From positions 1 through 64,000 of the forward strand of contig JAJFTO010000001.1 of assembly GCA_021372865.1 (NCBI GenBank): DNA of 64,000 bases, in the 5' to 3' direction. The position numbers and the translations under genes are program-made. Positions 36,030-44,489 of the stretch are shown piece by piece (the first letter of the stretch is position 1; each line of letters begins with the position of its first letter). Source of the DNA: Porphyromonadaceae bacterium (lineage in GTDB: Bacteria; Bacteroidota; Bacteroidia; Bacteroidales; Dysgonomonadaceae). The notes below the pieces were generated by a model. It worked only from the letters and a program-made list of their open reading frames with translations, made no database searches and was not told the origin of the DNA.

Positions 36030-37301
36030 ATGTTCAGCTTTATTTGCAAGGGAATTATACGGGATCGCAGGCGTAGTCTGTTGCCGGTGGTTGTAGTCAC
36101 CATCGGTGTGATGGTGGTGGTGTTCCTCGACGGACTGATGGGTGGCATGATGGACAACATGGTACGGATGACGGCCAACTTCCAGACGGGACACCTGAAG
36201 GTAATGACGCGCGCTTATGCAGCGGATGAAGCGCAGAAGCCGAACGATCTGGCACTGCTTGGTTCCGGTGAGTTAATGGAGCAACTTCACCGCGATTACC
36301 CTGAGGTGGACTGGACACCGCGCATATTCTTCGGCGGACTGCTGGATATTCCTGATGAAAATGGGGAGACAAAAGCGCAGGGACCGGTCACGGGACAAGC
36401 GGCGGACCTGCTCTCGAAGGGTAGCAAGGAGTCGGCAAGACTTGGACTGGAGAAGGCAATCACTGCAGGACACATCATCACACAGCCGGGTGAGATACTG
36501 GTAAGCATCGACTTTGCGGAGAGCTTCGGTGTGAAACCGGGTGACCGGGTGACCTTCTTCGGCTCCACCATGGATGGCGCCATGTCATTTGCCAATTATC
36601 GCGTGGCGGGTATTGTCCGTTTCGGAAACAGCATGCTCGACCGGGGCGGAGTAATTCTTGACATCACCGATGCAAGGCTGTTGCTCGACATGGAGGATGC
36701 TACCGGTGAGATATTCGGCTTTTTACCCGGGGAGAAGTATCTCAAAGAGCAAGTAGAATCAATCAAGACCTCCTTTAACCATCAGCAGGCAGGCAATCCG
36801 GATGTATATGCTCCCGTGATGACACAACTGATGGATCAGGACATGATGAGACAAACACTCGGATATACTGATTCAATGTCATTCTTCATGCTCCTGTTAC
36901 TGATGGTGGCCTTGTCCATCGTCCTCTGGAATGCGGGGGTACTGGGTGGCATCCGCAGGTACAACGAGTTTGGTGTACGGCTGGCCATGGGTGAGGAGAA
37001 ACGGCAGCTTTACCGCTCCCTGCTGACCGAGTCGCTGGTGATCGGCATTATCGGCTCTGCAGTGGGCACCGCCCTCGGGCTGTTGATATGCCTGCTCCTC
37101 TCCCGGCACGGACTGGATTACAGCGCCGTGATGAAGAACATCGCCATGATGATCGATCCGGTGATTCATACACGCATCACCCCGCGTATGTACTACATCG
37201 GCGTCATACCGGGTATTCTATCCATGCTGGTGGGAACTGCGCTGGCTGGAAGAAAAATCTACAAACGAAATACGGCCCTGTTATTCAAGGAACTGGATTA
37301 A
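36030..37301 (+). CDS. FtsX-type ABC permease (LolC/E-like), second
   Basis: A 423-residue partner permease with the same layout: N-terminal segment (RRSLLPVVVVTIGVMVVVFLDG), periplasmic domain to about 285, and C-terminal helices around IRRYNEFGVRLAMGEEKRQLYRSLLTESLVIGII. It differs enough from the first permease that a heterodimer, as in LolC/LolE, is likely. The periplasmic part holds GDRVTFFGSTMDGAMSFANY, a MacB-like core block. It is followed after 51 bases by the LolA-like gene. Confidence 0.9.
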   Translation: MFSFICKGIIRDRRRSLLPVVVVTIGVMVVVFLDGLMGGMMDNMVRMTANFQTGHLKVMTRAYAADEAQKPNDLALLGSGELMEQLHRDYPEVDWTPRIFFGGLLDIPDENGETKAQGPVTGQAADLLSKGSKESARLGLEKAITAGHIITQPGEILVSIDFAESFGVKPGDRVTFFGSTMDGAMSFANYRVAGIVRFGNSMLDRGGVILDITDARLLLDMEDATGEIFGFLPGEKYLKEQVESIKTSFNHQQAGNPDVYAPVMTQLMDQDMMRQTLGYTDSMSFFMLLLLMVALSIVLWNAGVLGGIRRYNEFGVRLAMGEEKRQLYRSLLTESLVIGIIGSAVGTALGLLICLLLSRHGLDYSAVMKNIAMMIDPVIHTRITPRMYYIGVIPGILSMLVGTALAGRKIYKRNTALLFKELD

Positions 37302-37352
37302 ACAGCGCGTCAGGCAACCTGACAGCTGATAAATGATAAATGAAAACTTAAA

Positions 37353-38102
37353 ATGATGAAACAAAAAATTACAATAAGTATCGCGGGGCTTCTGCTGGAG
37401 GTACTTTCACTGTCCCTGGCTGCTCAAGACGGAAATCAGATGCTGAGAAAGATCGACCGGAATATGTCGGCCGACAGCCGCATCATTGAATCGACCATGA
37501 TCGTGCATGGGAAGCGGAACGACCGTACCATCACCTCCAAAAGTTATACGATGGGAACCGGCAAGGCATTCACCGAGTACCTCTCTCCAGCACGGGAACG
37601 GGGTACCAAGATGCTAAAGCTGGAGAAGGAAATGTGGGTCTATTCTCCCGCTACCGACCGTACCATCATGATCTCAGGACACATGTTGCGCCAGTCGGTG
37701 ATGGGATCCGACCTTTCGTACGAGGACATGATGGACGACCGGCGTTATGAAGATATCTACGATGCACGGGTGACCGGCAGCGAACAGGTAGACGGGCGTG
37801 CCTGTCACCTGCTGTCACTGACTGCCAAAGTGGATGATGCGGCCTACCCTTCCCAGAAGATGTGGGTGGATAGCGAACGCCTCATCCCGCTACGCGCAGA
37901 ATTATACGCCAAAAGTGGCCAAATGCTCAAGCAAATCACGGTCGGAGATGTGAAACAGGTGGAAGGTCGCTGGTTTCCCATGAAGATGACCTACAAAGAT
38001 GTATTGAAGGAGGGCAAGGGGACCGAATGGATCATCCACACCATCACTTTCAATCAATCCATTCCTGCAAATGTCTTCAGCAAAGCAAGCCTCAGAAAAT
38101 AA
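37353..38102 (+). CDS. LolA-like periplasmic outer membrane lipoprotein-sorting protein
   Basis: A 249-residue exported protein (signal to about LAAQ, residue 24) of the LolA-like family often annotated 'outer membrane lipoprotein-sorting protein'. The half-barrel strands are visible: STMIVHGKRNDRTITSKSYTMG, FTEYLSPARERGTKMLKL, MWVYSPATDRTIMISGHMLRQSVMGSDLSYEDMM and PMKMTYKDVLKEGKGTEWII. The location after LolCDE-like genes suggests it receives substrate from the pump and carries it across the periplasm. It ends 4 bases before the TetR start. Confidence 0.9.
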   Translation: MMKQKITISIAGLLLEVLSLSLAAQDGNQMLRKIDRNMSADSRIIESTMIVHGKRNDRTITSKSYTMGTGKAFTEYLSPARERGTKMLKLEKEMWVYSPATDRTIMISGHMLRQSVMGSDLSYEDMMDDRRYEDIYDARVTGSEQVDGRACHLLSLTAKVDDAAYPSQKMWVDSERLIPLRAELYAKSGQMLKQITVGDVKQVEGRWFPMKMTYKDVLKEGKGTEWIIHTITFNQSIPANVFSKASLRK

Positions 38103-38106
38103 AAAT

Positions 38107-38682
38107 ATGGGAAAGAGTACAACACGGGAGGAAATTGTGGAGGCGGGCCGACAACTCTTCTTTCGTTACGGCCTGAAAAAAGTAACGGTGACCGAGATAT
38201 GCACCGGAGCAGGAGTAAGTAAGATGACTTTCTATAAGTATTTTCCAAATAAGCAGGTACTCGCAAAAACAATCATGGACGGTATTTCAGACTACTGGAT
38301 AAAAAAGTACTGGGATGTGATGCGTTCCGATGCCCCTTTCGCTGATAAGATGCATCGCTTCGTGGAAATGAAAATGGAGGGAACGCGTGACCCTTCCTCG
38401 GAATTTATCCTCGAGTTGTTTCGCAGCGATGATCCGGAAGTCAGGGACTATGCAGGAAATCTATACAAACGCAGCATCAGCGAATCGGTCGCGATGTTCA
38501 CGCTGGCACAGGAGAAGGGCTGGATGCGCCGTGACCTGAAGCCGGAGCTGCTGATGGCTTTGCTGAACGGAATGTTTCAGGTGGTGATGGACGAGAAGGT
38601 GATTGCGCTCTACGGCAATCTCACAGATTTGACATCAGAGGTAATCAAGTTTTTCCTGTATGGTATTTCGGACGAACGATAA
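38107..38682 (+). CDS. TetR/AcrR-family transcriptional regulator
   Basis: About 191 residues from ATG 38107 (MGKSTTREEIVEAGRQLFFR). An upstream in-frame ATG at 38071 would overlap the LolA-like gene by 32 bases and add a non-conserved lead. The TetR helix-turn-helix is clear: FFRYGLKKVTVTEICTGAGVSKMTFYKYFPNKQVLAKTI (about 18-56). The C-terminal ligand-binding half is helical. Embedded in the operon between the LolA-like and beta-barrel genes, it most likely controls this operon in response to an unknown ligand. No operator palindrome could be placed with confidence. Confidence 0.92.
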   Translation: MGKSTTREEIVEAGRQLFFRYGLKKVTVTEICTGAGVSKMTFYKYFPNKQVLAKTIMDGISDYWIKKYWDVMRSDAPFADKMHRFVEMKMEGTRDPSSEFILELFRSDDPEVRDYAGNLYKRSISESVAMFTLAQEKGWMRRDLKPELLMALLNGMFQVVMDEKVIALYGNLTDLTSEVIKFFLYGISDER

Positions 38683-38703
38683 CAAAAGATATTACGGACG
38701 GAT

Positions 38704-39864
38704 ATGATCGGATCAATAATAAGCCTGGTAATTCTGCTGCTCTTTGTGCCGACAACGACCACCATCATGGCTCAGACAGGTGACTCGATATCTTCACGGA
38801 ACGTTTTTCGCTTCAGCGGCCAACTTTCCGGCTGGGGAAGCATCACACCGGATATTGAAACGAAAGGGTGGCTTGGTGGTCGCTATATTCCACAAATCAA
38901 CTACACCCATACCCTCAGCAATGGTCGGCTGATCGACTTTGAGGGTTCAGCCAGTCTCTTCGGCGAGCTGGGAGTTACCTCTGCACCCACGGTCGCAGCC
39001 AACGGGAACATGAAACCCTACCGTCTCTGGGCAAGATACGCCACCCAGGGGAGCGAAATACGACTGGGTCTGCAAAAAATAAACTTTGGATCGGCACAAC
39101 TGTTCCGGCCGCTGATGTGGTTCGACAAGATGGACCCACGCGACCCGCTTCAGACAACCGATGGCGTCTGGGGCGGGCTTTACCGACGTTACCTGCTAAA
39201 CAACAGCAACATCTGGCTATGGGTACTGGCAGGAAATAAGAATCCAAAAGGATGGGAGCTGTACGGCACCGGCGGCGACCTCTCTCCCGAAGCGGGAGGA
39301 CGTGTACAACTGCCCATACCCTCGGGTGAGGCGGCTCTCAGTTACCACTTCCGGCGGGCAGATATCGTCCGGCTAAATCTTCCAAATCAACAGGCAAACG
39401 AACAACGGATCGGGTTCGATGTACGTGCGGATGTGACGGTCGGTCTTTGGTTAGAAGCAGCCCTGACGCATTACGACAAGGATGTAGGGCTGACGACCAA
39501 CCAACAGATGATTACCCTGGGTAGCGACTACACATTCGATCTGGGAAACGGGCTGGGCGTGACGGCAGAACATCTGCTCTACGGCATGGGCAGCAAGGTG
39601 TTCTCCTACGAAGAAACATTGAATTTCTCAGGCCTTTCGCTCAGCTATCCGTTTACCCTCATCGATGATGTGACGACCCTGCTTTTTTACGATTGGAAGA
39701 ACCAACAATTCTACTCCTTCATCAACTGGCAAAAAAAGTTCAACCATATGAGTTTCTTCCTGATGGGATTCTGGAATCCGGAGACTTATCAGATACCGGG
39801 ACAGGGTAGCTTCTCACGCTTCACCGGCAAAGGTATCCAGCTAATGGTGGTCTGGAATCACTGA
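38704..39864 (+). CDS. Outer membrane beta-barrel protein of unknown function
   Basis: A 386-residue exported protein (signal to about MAQT, residue 24). The chain alternates aromatic and glycine-rich strands (FRFSGQLSGWGSI, GRYIPQINYTHTL, YRLWARYATQGSEIRLGLQKINFG, LGVTAEHLLYGMGSK, FFLMGFWNP) and ends VVWNH, as expected for an outer-membrane barrel of porin size. It is last in the operon, 21 bases after TetR. It could be the outer-membrane end point or exit for the substrate handled by the ABC and LolA-like proteins (inference). Confidence 0.78.
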   Translation: MIGSIISLVILLLFVPTTTTIMAQTGDSISSRNVFRFSGQLSGWGSITPDIETKGWLGGRYIPQINYTHTLSNGRLIDFEGSASLFGELGVTSAPTVAANGNMKPYRLWARYATQGSEIRLGLQKINFGSAQLFRPLMWFDKMDPRDPLQTTDGVWGGLYRRYLLNNSNIWLWVLAGNKNPKGWELYGTGGDLSPEAGGRVQLPIPSGEAALSYHFRRADIVRLNLPNQQANEQRIGFDVRADVTVGLWLEAALTHYDKDVGLTTNQQMITLGSDYTFDLGNGLGVTAEHLLYGMGSKVFSYEETLNFSGLSLSYPFTLIDDVTTLLFYDWKNQQFYSFINWQKKFNHMSFFLMGFWNPETYQIPGQGSFSRFTGKGIQLMVVWNH

Positions 39865-39915
39865 ATTCCACAAAATCACGGTTGCTATGTCGGACTTACG
39901 TGCTGGAATGTGTAG

Positions 39916-40530
39916 TTAAATCTTCTCGAATTTGTCACGCGGTGTTTGGCAAAAAGCACATTTTTCATCCACATTGCCTTCCGCATAGGTGTTACCACAA
40001 ACCGGGCAAACTTCGAAACCCGCTGGCAACGTACTTTCATTACCTGCCTGCAAAGCAGTGAGAGAATTTTTGTAGAATGCTTCGTGCTTCTTTTCCGTAT
40101 CCATTGCCCATGTAAACGATTTGATGGCATCGGGAACCTTTTCTGCCTCTGCATCCTTAATGAATCCGGGGTACATGACCGTTTCTTCATAGGTTTCCCC
40201 TTCAATGGCAGCCTGAAGGTTTTCGGCTGTTGTTTTTACTTCGAACTCGGGCGTAAAAGCTTCCATTTTTTCTCCCAGTTTTTCCAGCACCTTGGTGTGA
40301 TTGGCAGCATGTATGGCTTCAGCTTTTGATGCTGCATCAAATAAAAGGGCGATGGTGTCGTTCCCTTCTTCCCGGGCTTTTTCTGCAAAAGCGGCATATT
40401 TGGCACTTGCCATCGTTTCGCCTTTGATCCCTTCTTTCAGGTCCGCAACCGTTTTAACAGGCTTCTGAGCACAACCTGCTAACATAACCAATGCTCCGAG
40501 AGACAACATAAAATAAAAATACTTTTTCAT
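39916..40530 (-). CDS. Rubrerythrin with lipoprotein signal
   Basis: A 204-residue protein that joins a lipoprotein signal (MKKYFYFMLSLGALVMLAGC) to an intact rubrerythrin. The ferritin-like di-iron domain shows GIKGETMASAKYAAFAEKA, KAEAIHAANH, AIEGETYEET and DTEKKHEAFYK; the C-terminal rubredoxin-like centre has CPVCG and CAFC. Rubrerythrins reduce hydrogen peroxide and are normally cytoplasmic; the lipobox LAGC predicts a membrane-anchored, periplasm-facing form. It lies 25 bases after the DUF2231 gene, which may supply electrons (inference). Confidence 0.9.
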   Translation of the reverse strand: MKKYFYFMLSLGALVMLAGCAQKPVKTVADLKEGIKGETMASAKYAAFAEKAREEGNDTIALLFDAASKAEAIHAANHTKVLEKLGEKMEAFTPEFEVKTTAENLQAAIEGETYEETVMYPGFIKDAEAEKVPDAIKSFTWAMDTEKKHEAFYKNSLTALQAGNESTLPAGFEVCPVCGNTYAEGNVDEKCAFCQTPRDKFEKI

Positions 40531-40555
40531 CGTGTCATTCTTTTAAAATTAAACA

Positions 40556-40987
40556 TTAAAGTGGCATCATATAATTATATACAAGTGTTCCTCCAAAAAA
40601 TCCGGTAAGCATCACACTGATTGTGGCCAAAGCATACACAACAAAAGCAATGTTTTTGAGCTTTTTGTTATTGTCTTTCTTTTTGACGGCAACATACATC
40701 CGGATAGCGGCAGCGATGATCAGCAATACGACGGTCACGGTGGCCATCAACTCATGCGTCTCGCGAACCTGACCTGCTGCTCCTTCCATTTCGGCAGTAA
40801 AAAAAATACCCGACAACCAGGTGATTACTGTAGCCAATGCGCCAAGTATCAGCAAGTAATATCCAGCTTTGGTAAGGCATACCTCTTTTTTGCAAAACAA
40901 ATAAACGAGTTCCAGCAAAAAGCCGGTTGCAATTAAAGCAATGGGAAAATGCACCAACATAGGATGCAAATGTGATAGTGTAAACAT
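40556..40987 (-). CDS. DUF2231 family membrane protein
   Basis: A 143-residue inner-membrane protein with four hydrophobic segments (about 10-30, 41-65, 78-98, 110-132). LHPMLVHFPIALIATGFLLELVY at the N-terminus and RETHELMATVTVVLLIIAA contain the conserved His residues (H7, H12, H78) of DUF2231, some members of which are thought to bind haem. A minus-strand -7 box lies at 41030-41037. It is the first gene of a two-gene operon with the lipoprotein rubrerythrin, suggesting a membrane redox pair. Confidence 0.85.
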   Translation of the reverse strand: MFTLSHLHPMLVHFPIALIATGFLLELVYLFCKKEVCLTKAGYYLLILGALATVITWLSGIFFTAEMEGAAGQVRETHELMATVTVVLLIIAAAIRMYVAVKKKDNNKKLKNIAFVVYALATISVMLTGFFGGTLVYNYMMPL

Positions 40988-41029
40988 AGTCAGCGATTTT
41001 TAATTAAACTTTTTTCTTTTAAACCCTCA

Positions 41030-41037
41030 CAAATTTA
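41030..41037 (-). promoter_or_regulatory. -7 box for the DUF2231-rubrerythrin operon
   Basis: The minus-strand sequence TAAATTTG fits TAnnTTTG, 43 bases upstream of ATG 40987. No clear -33 element. Confidence 0.4.
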
Positions 41038-41222
41038 AATAATTGTACAAATAAACTGCTCTGAAAAAGAATTAAATTTGTAGTGTATTTACAAAATTTA
41101 GAATGATTCAATTTAATACTCCAAAAATAAGACGCTGCAAGGTTTATTTGGAAGTTTCCAATCCTCATCTTTTATTTAACAATTGGTATGTTGAAAAAAT
41201 TTCTTTTGTTTTTTCAATTTAT

Positions 41223-41230
41223 TACTTTTG
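41223..41230 (+). promoter_or_regulatory. -7 box upstream of cutC
   Basis: TACTTTTG fits TAnnTTTG and lies 77 bases before ATG 41307. A TTTG at 41205-41208 is closer than the usual -33 spacing, so only the -7 match is counted. Confidence 0.35.
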
Positions 41231-41306
41231 TAAAACCTGTTCGTAAAATATTCGAACGCAAACAGGCAACAGCAGATACCAAAAAGCGATTCATGAAACA
41301 CCCTGT

Positions 41307-42068
41307 ATGACGAACAACTACAAATTGGAGATCTGTGCCAACTCTGTGGCCAGCTGTCTCGAAGCGCAAAAAGGAGGTGCTTGGCGGGTGGAGCTCTGTG
41401 CAGCCATTCCCGAAGGAGGGACTACCCCCTCCTATGGTGATATTGCTATGGCACGCGAGTTGCTGCAGATAAAGTTGCATGTGATCGTCCGACCGCGGGG
41501 AGGAGATTTTCTCTATTCTGTTCTGGAACATCTGATTATGTTGAAGGATATTGAAAACGCGCGACGACTGGGAGTCGACGGTGTAGTGATAGGCTGTCTC
41601 ACTCCTGAAGGGGAAGTGGATATGACACGTAACCGTGAGCTGTTGGAGGCTGCAGCAGGAATGAGCGTAACCTTTCACCGGGCTTTCGACATGTGCCGGG
41701 ACCCGTTTGAAAGTCTGGAGCGGATCATTGAGCTGGGGTGCGACAGGCTACTCACATCGGGACAGCAACCGAAGGCAGAGCAAGGCATTGATCTTTTGAA
41801 TAAATTGGTTGAGAAAGCAGGCGATCGTATTATCATCATGCCGGGTAGCGGAGTGAATGCCGGCAATATTGCAAAACTGGCAAAAGAAACCGGTGCCAGA
41901 GAATTTCATCTTTCGGCCCGTGAATCGGTGGAAAGCGGCATGATCTATCGCAATCCCGACCTGAAAATGGGAGGGGATGTGATTGTTATCGACGAATACA
42001 CCCAACAGATTACCAGCGCAGGTAAGGTGACAGAGGCGCTGTATGAATGGAAGAACAAATCTGAATAA
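41307..42068 (+). CDS. cutC: CutC-family protein
   Basis: A 253-residue TIM-barrel protein of normal CutC length. Signature blocks are LEICANSVASCLEAQKGGAWRVELC (about 6-30), IPEGGTTPSYGDI, VIVRPRGGDFLYS, DGVVIGCLTPEGEVD, VTFHRAFDMCRDP and LLTSGQQPKAEQGID. CutC was linked to copper homeostasis in E. coli, but that role is debated and its biochemical activity is uncertain. It lies 24 bases before the GH20 gene, so the two are probably co-transcribed. Confidence 0.93.
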   Translation: MTNNYKLEICANSVASCLEAQKGGAWRVELCAAIPEGGTTPSYGDIAMARELLQIKLHVIVRPRGGDFLYSVLEHLIMLKDIENARRLGVDGVVIGCLTPEGEVDMTRNRELLEAAAGMSVTFHRAFDMCRDPFESLERIIELGCDRLLTSGQQPKAEQGIDLLNKLVEKAGDRIIIMPGSGVNAGNIAKLAKETGAREFHLSARESVESGMIYRNPDLKMGGDVIVIDEYTQQITSAGKVTEALYEWKNKSE

Positions 42069-42092
42069 ATTATTCATAAAGAAACAGTAAAC

Positions 42093-44426
42093 ATGAAAAT
42101 AATCAATACATTACAACTAATGGCAGCACTTTCACTCCTTCTTGTCTCTTGTGGTAGGGGAGGCAGTGGAATGGCCGAAGCAGACTACAACGTGGTCCCC
42201 CTGCCCCATCAGATTGAGACTGCAGAAGGAACAGCCTTTGTACTTTCAGGATCAACGCAGATTGTTTTTCCGGAAGAGAACGAAAAAATGCAGCGCAATG
42301 CTGAATTCCTGGCAGATTACCTGAAACTGTCGGCTGGAATAAAACCATCCGTGACTGCTACGGCTCCGGAACAAGGTGCCATTATCCTGACAACCGGGCT
42401 GCAGCATAATAACCCGGAAGCTTACCGCATTGCAATCAACGAGCGGGAGATCCGTATAGAGGGTGCTTCGGAAGCAGCCGTCTTCTATGGGATACAAACG
42501 TTACGTAAATCGGTTCCCGTAGGAAATTACGCACAGGTATCCTTCTCTCCGGCCACCATGGACGATGCACCGCGGTTCGGCTACCGCGGCTCGATGCTCG
42601 ATGTGGCACGCCACTTTCAGTCGGTGGAGTTCGTAAAAAAATACATCGACCTGCTTGCGTTGCATAACATCAACCGTTTCCACTGGCATCTGACCGACGA
42701 CCAGGGATGGCGCATCGAATCAGACTCCTATCCCAAACTCACGGAAGTGGGTTCTAAGCGCAAAGAAACGGTGATCGGACGCAATACGGGCGAATACGAC
42801 GGTAAACCCCACGGCGGCTTCTACACCAAAAAAGAGCTCAAAGAGGTGGTAAAATATGCCGAAGAACGGTACATCACCATCATTCCCGAAGTGGACCTGC
42901 CGGGACATATGCTGGCAGCACTGACAGCCTATCCGGAGCTGGGGTGTACCGGAGGGCCCTACGAGGTGGCCCGTGAATGGGGTGTGTTCGACGATGTGCT
43001 CTGTCCCGGCAAGGAGGAGACATTCACTTTTCTGGAAACAGTATTGACCGAGGTAATGGAAATTTTCCCTTCAAAATATATCCATATTGGCGGCGACGAA
43101 GCGCCCAAGACACGATGGGGGAAATGTCGCAACTGTCAGGCGCGTATCAAAGAGCTGGGACTGAAAGATCACGATGGGCATACTGCAGAACATTACCTGC
43201 AGAGCTATGTGACGGCACGCATAGAGAAGTTCCTCAACGAGCACGGACGAAGCATCATTGGCTGGGATGAGATTCTGGAAGGAGAGCTTGCGCCCAATGC
43301 CACGGTGATGTCGTGGCGCGGCATGGAAGGGGGTATTCAGGCAGCACAGATGGGTCACGACGTGATCATGACACCCACCAACTACTGCTACTTCGATTAT
43401 TATCAGACACAATATACCGACAAGGAGCCACTGGCCATTGGCGGATATGTGCCCCTGAAACAGGTCTACAGTTTTGAGCCTGCGCCTGAGAAACTCACCG
43501 CGGAACAAAAGGCACATATTCTGGGGCCACAGGCTAACCTCTGGACAGAGTACATCGAAGAACCGGAGCATGTGGAATACATGCTCCTGCCACGACTGGC
43601 AGCCATGAGCGAAGTACAGTGGGTACAACCGGAAGAGAAAAATTATGAAGCATTCCTGAAGCGATTGCCGCAACTGCTGGCGTTGTACGGAAAGCTGGGT
43701 TACAACTATGCCACCCATGTCTTGGACGTGACGGCGGAGTTGAAAGCCAACTTCGACACCAACGCGCTGGATGTGATCTTCACCACCATCGATGACGCTC
43801 CTGTATACTACACACTCGATGGCAGCGAGCCGGACGAATCGTCGAACCGTTACGAAGACAAGTTTCCGATTAAAGAAAATGCCATGATAAAGGCGGTGGC
43901 CATTCGAAATGGAAAGAAAAGCAAAGTATTCAGTGAAAAGGTAACAATCAGCAAGTCCACCTATATGCCCACCGAACTGTTGACCACCCCGGCAACAAAC
44001 TATGACTACGGCGGCACCTCTATACTGGTGGACGGGCTCAACGGGAACGACACCAATTATAAAACAGGCCGTTGGATAGGGTTTCAGGGTGAGGACCTCG
44101 TGGCAGTGATCGACCTGCTGCAACCGGCTGAAATAAGTAAGGCGGAGGTGCGCAATGACGTGGTGACAGGCGACTGGATCTTCGATGCATCGGAGATCAT
44201 CATTGAATCGTCAGCCGACAACAAGACTTTCACGCCGGTCATCGATCAGGCAGTGACAGACAAGCACAAGGATCACTGGACCGGCATCTCCACACACACG
44301 CTAAATTTCGCACCGGTGGAGGCGCGTTATTTCAAGGTCACCGTAAAGTCCTCCCTATTGCCGGAATGGCATCCAGGAAAAGGGAATCGTGCTTTCATCT
44401 TCGTGGATGAGATCAGACTGGATTAA
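42093..44426 (+). CDS. Beta-N-acetylhexosaminidase, GH20, with chitobiase-type and F5/8C-like C-terminal domains
   Basis: A 777-residue lipoprotein (lipobox LLVSC, then GRGGSG). GH20b lead domain (about 30-150), then the catalytic barrel (about 155-500) with RGSMLDVARHFQ, HNINRFHWHLTDDQGWRIES, the catalytic pair Asp335-Glu336 in HIGGDEAPKTRW, and WDEILEG. A CHB_HEX_C-type module (VYYTLDGSEPDESS, about 570-590) and a discoidin-like C-terminus (about 630-777) follow. It removes terminal GlcNAc or GalNAc from glycans, such as host N- or O-glycans or chitin oligomers. A terminator shared with the convergent YpfJ gene follows. Confidence 0.94.
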   Translation: MKIINTLQLMAALSLLLVSCGRGGSGMAEADYNVVPLPHQIETAEGTAFVLSGSTQIVFPEENEKMQRNAEFLADYLKLSAGIKPSVTATAPEQGAIILTTGLQHNNPEAYRIAINEREIRIEGASEAAVFYGIQTLRKSVPVGNYAQVSFSPATMDDAPRFGYRGSMLDVARHFQSVEFVKKYIDLLALHNINRFHWHLTDDQGWRIESDSYPKLTEVGSKRKETVIGRNTGEYDGKPHGGFYTKKELKEVVKYAEERYITIIPEVDLPGHMLAALTAYPELGCTGGPYEVAREWGVFDDVLCPGKEETFTFLETVLTEVMEIFPSKYIHIGGDEAPKTRWGKCRNCQARIKELGLKDHDGHTAEHYLQSYVTARIEKFLNEHGRSIIGWDEILEGELAPNATVMSWRGMEGGIQAAQMGHDVIMTPTNYCYFDYYQTQYTDKEPLAIGGYVPLKQVYSFEPAPEKLTAEQKAHILGPQANLWTEYIEEPEHVEYMLLPRLAAMSEVQWVQPEEKNYEAFLKRLPQLLALYGKLGYNYATHVLDVTAELKANFDTNALDVIFTTIDDAPVYYTLDGSEPDESSNRYEDKFPIKENAMIKAVAIRNGKKSKVFSEKVTISKSTYMPTELLTTPATNYDYGGTSILVDGLNGNDTNYKTGRWIGFQGEDLVAVIDLLQPAEISKAEVRNDVVTGDWIFDASEIIIESSADNKTFTPVIDQAVTDKHKDHWTGISTHTLNFAPVEARYFKVTVKSSLLPEWHPGKGNRAFIFVDEIRLD

Positions 44427-44445
44427 GTGTTTTTTAAACGAGCCA

Positions 44446-44489
44446 AACAAACAGGGGCTGTCTTTCTCACGAGACAGCCCCTGTTTGTT
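44446..44489. terminator. Bidirectional intrinsic terminator between GH20 and YpfJ-like genes
   Basis: An 18-bp perfect stem (44446-44463 with 44472-44489) with an 8-base loop TTCTCACG has a GC-rich core CAGGGGCTGTCT. It lies between two convergent genes, and its right edge touches the stop codon of the minus-strand gene. Confidence 0.85.

Larger units (their letters stand above)
40988..41306. other. Divergent intergenic region, DUF2231 / cutC
   Basis: No gene is supported; a 46-codon plus-strand frame from ATG 41103 has no family features. Two -7 boxes are seen: CAAATTTA at 41030-41037 for the minus strand and TACTTTTG at 41223-41230 for cutC. Confidence 0.5.

Noticed and set aside
41103..41243. 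Small 46-codon gene before cutC
   Set aside because: It has no family features or operon position, and the cutC -7-like box lies inside it.
43071..44123. Long open frame (350 codons) on the minus strand within the GH20 gene
   Set aside because: It is antisense to a clear GH20 catalytic domain, has no signal or family features, and its composition follows the codon pattern of the real gene.
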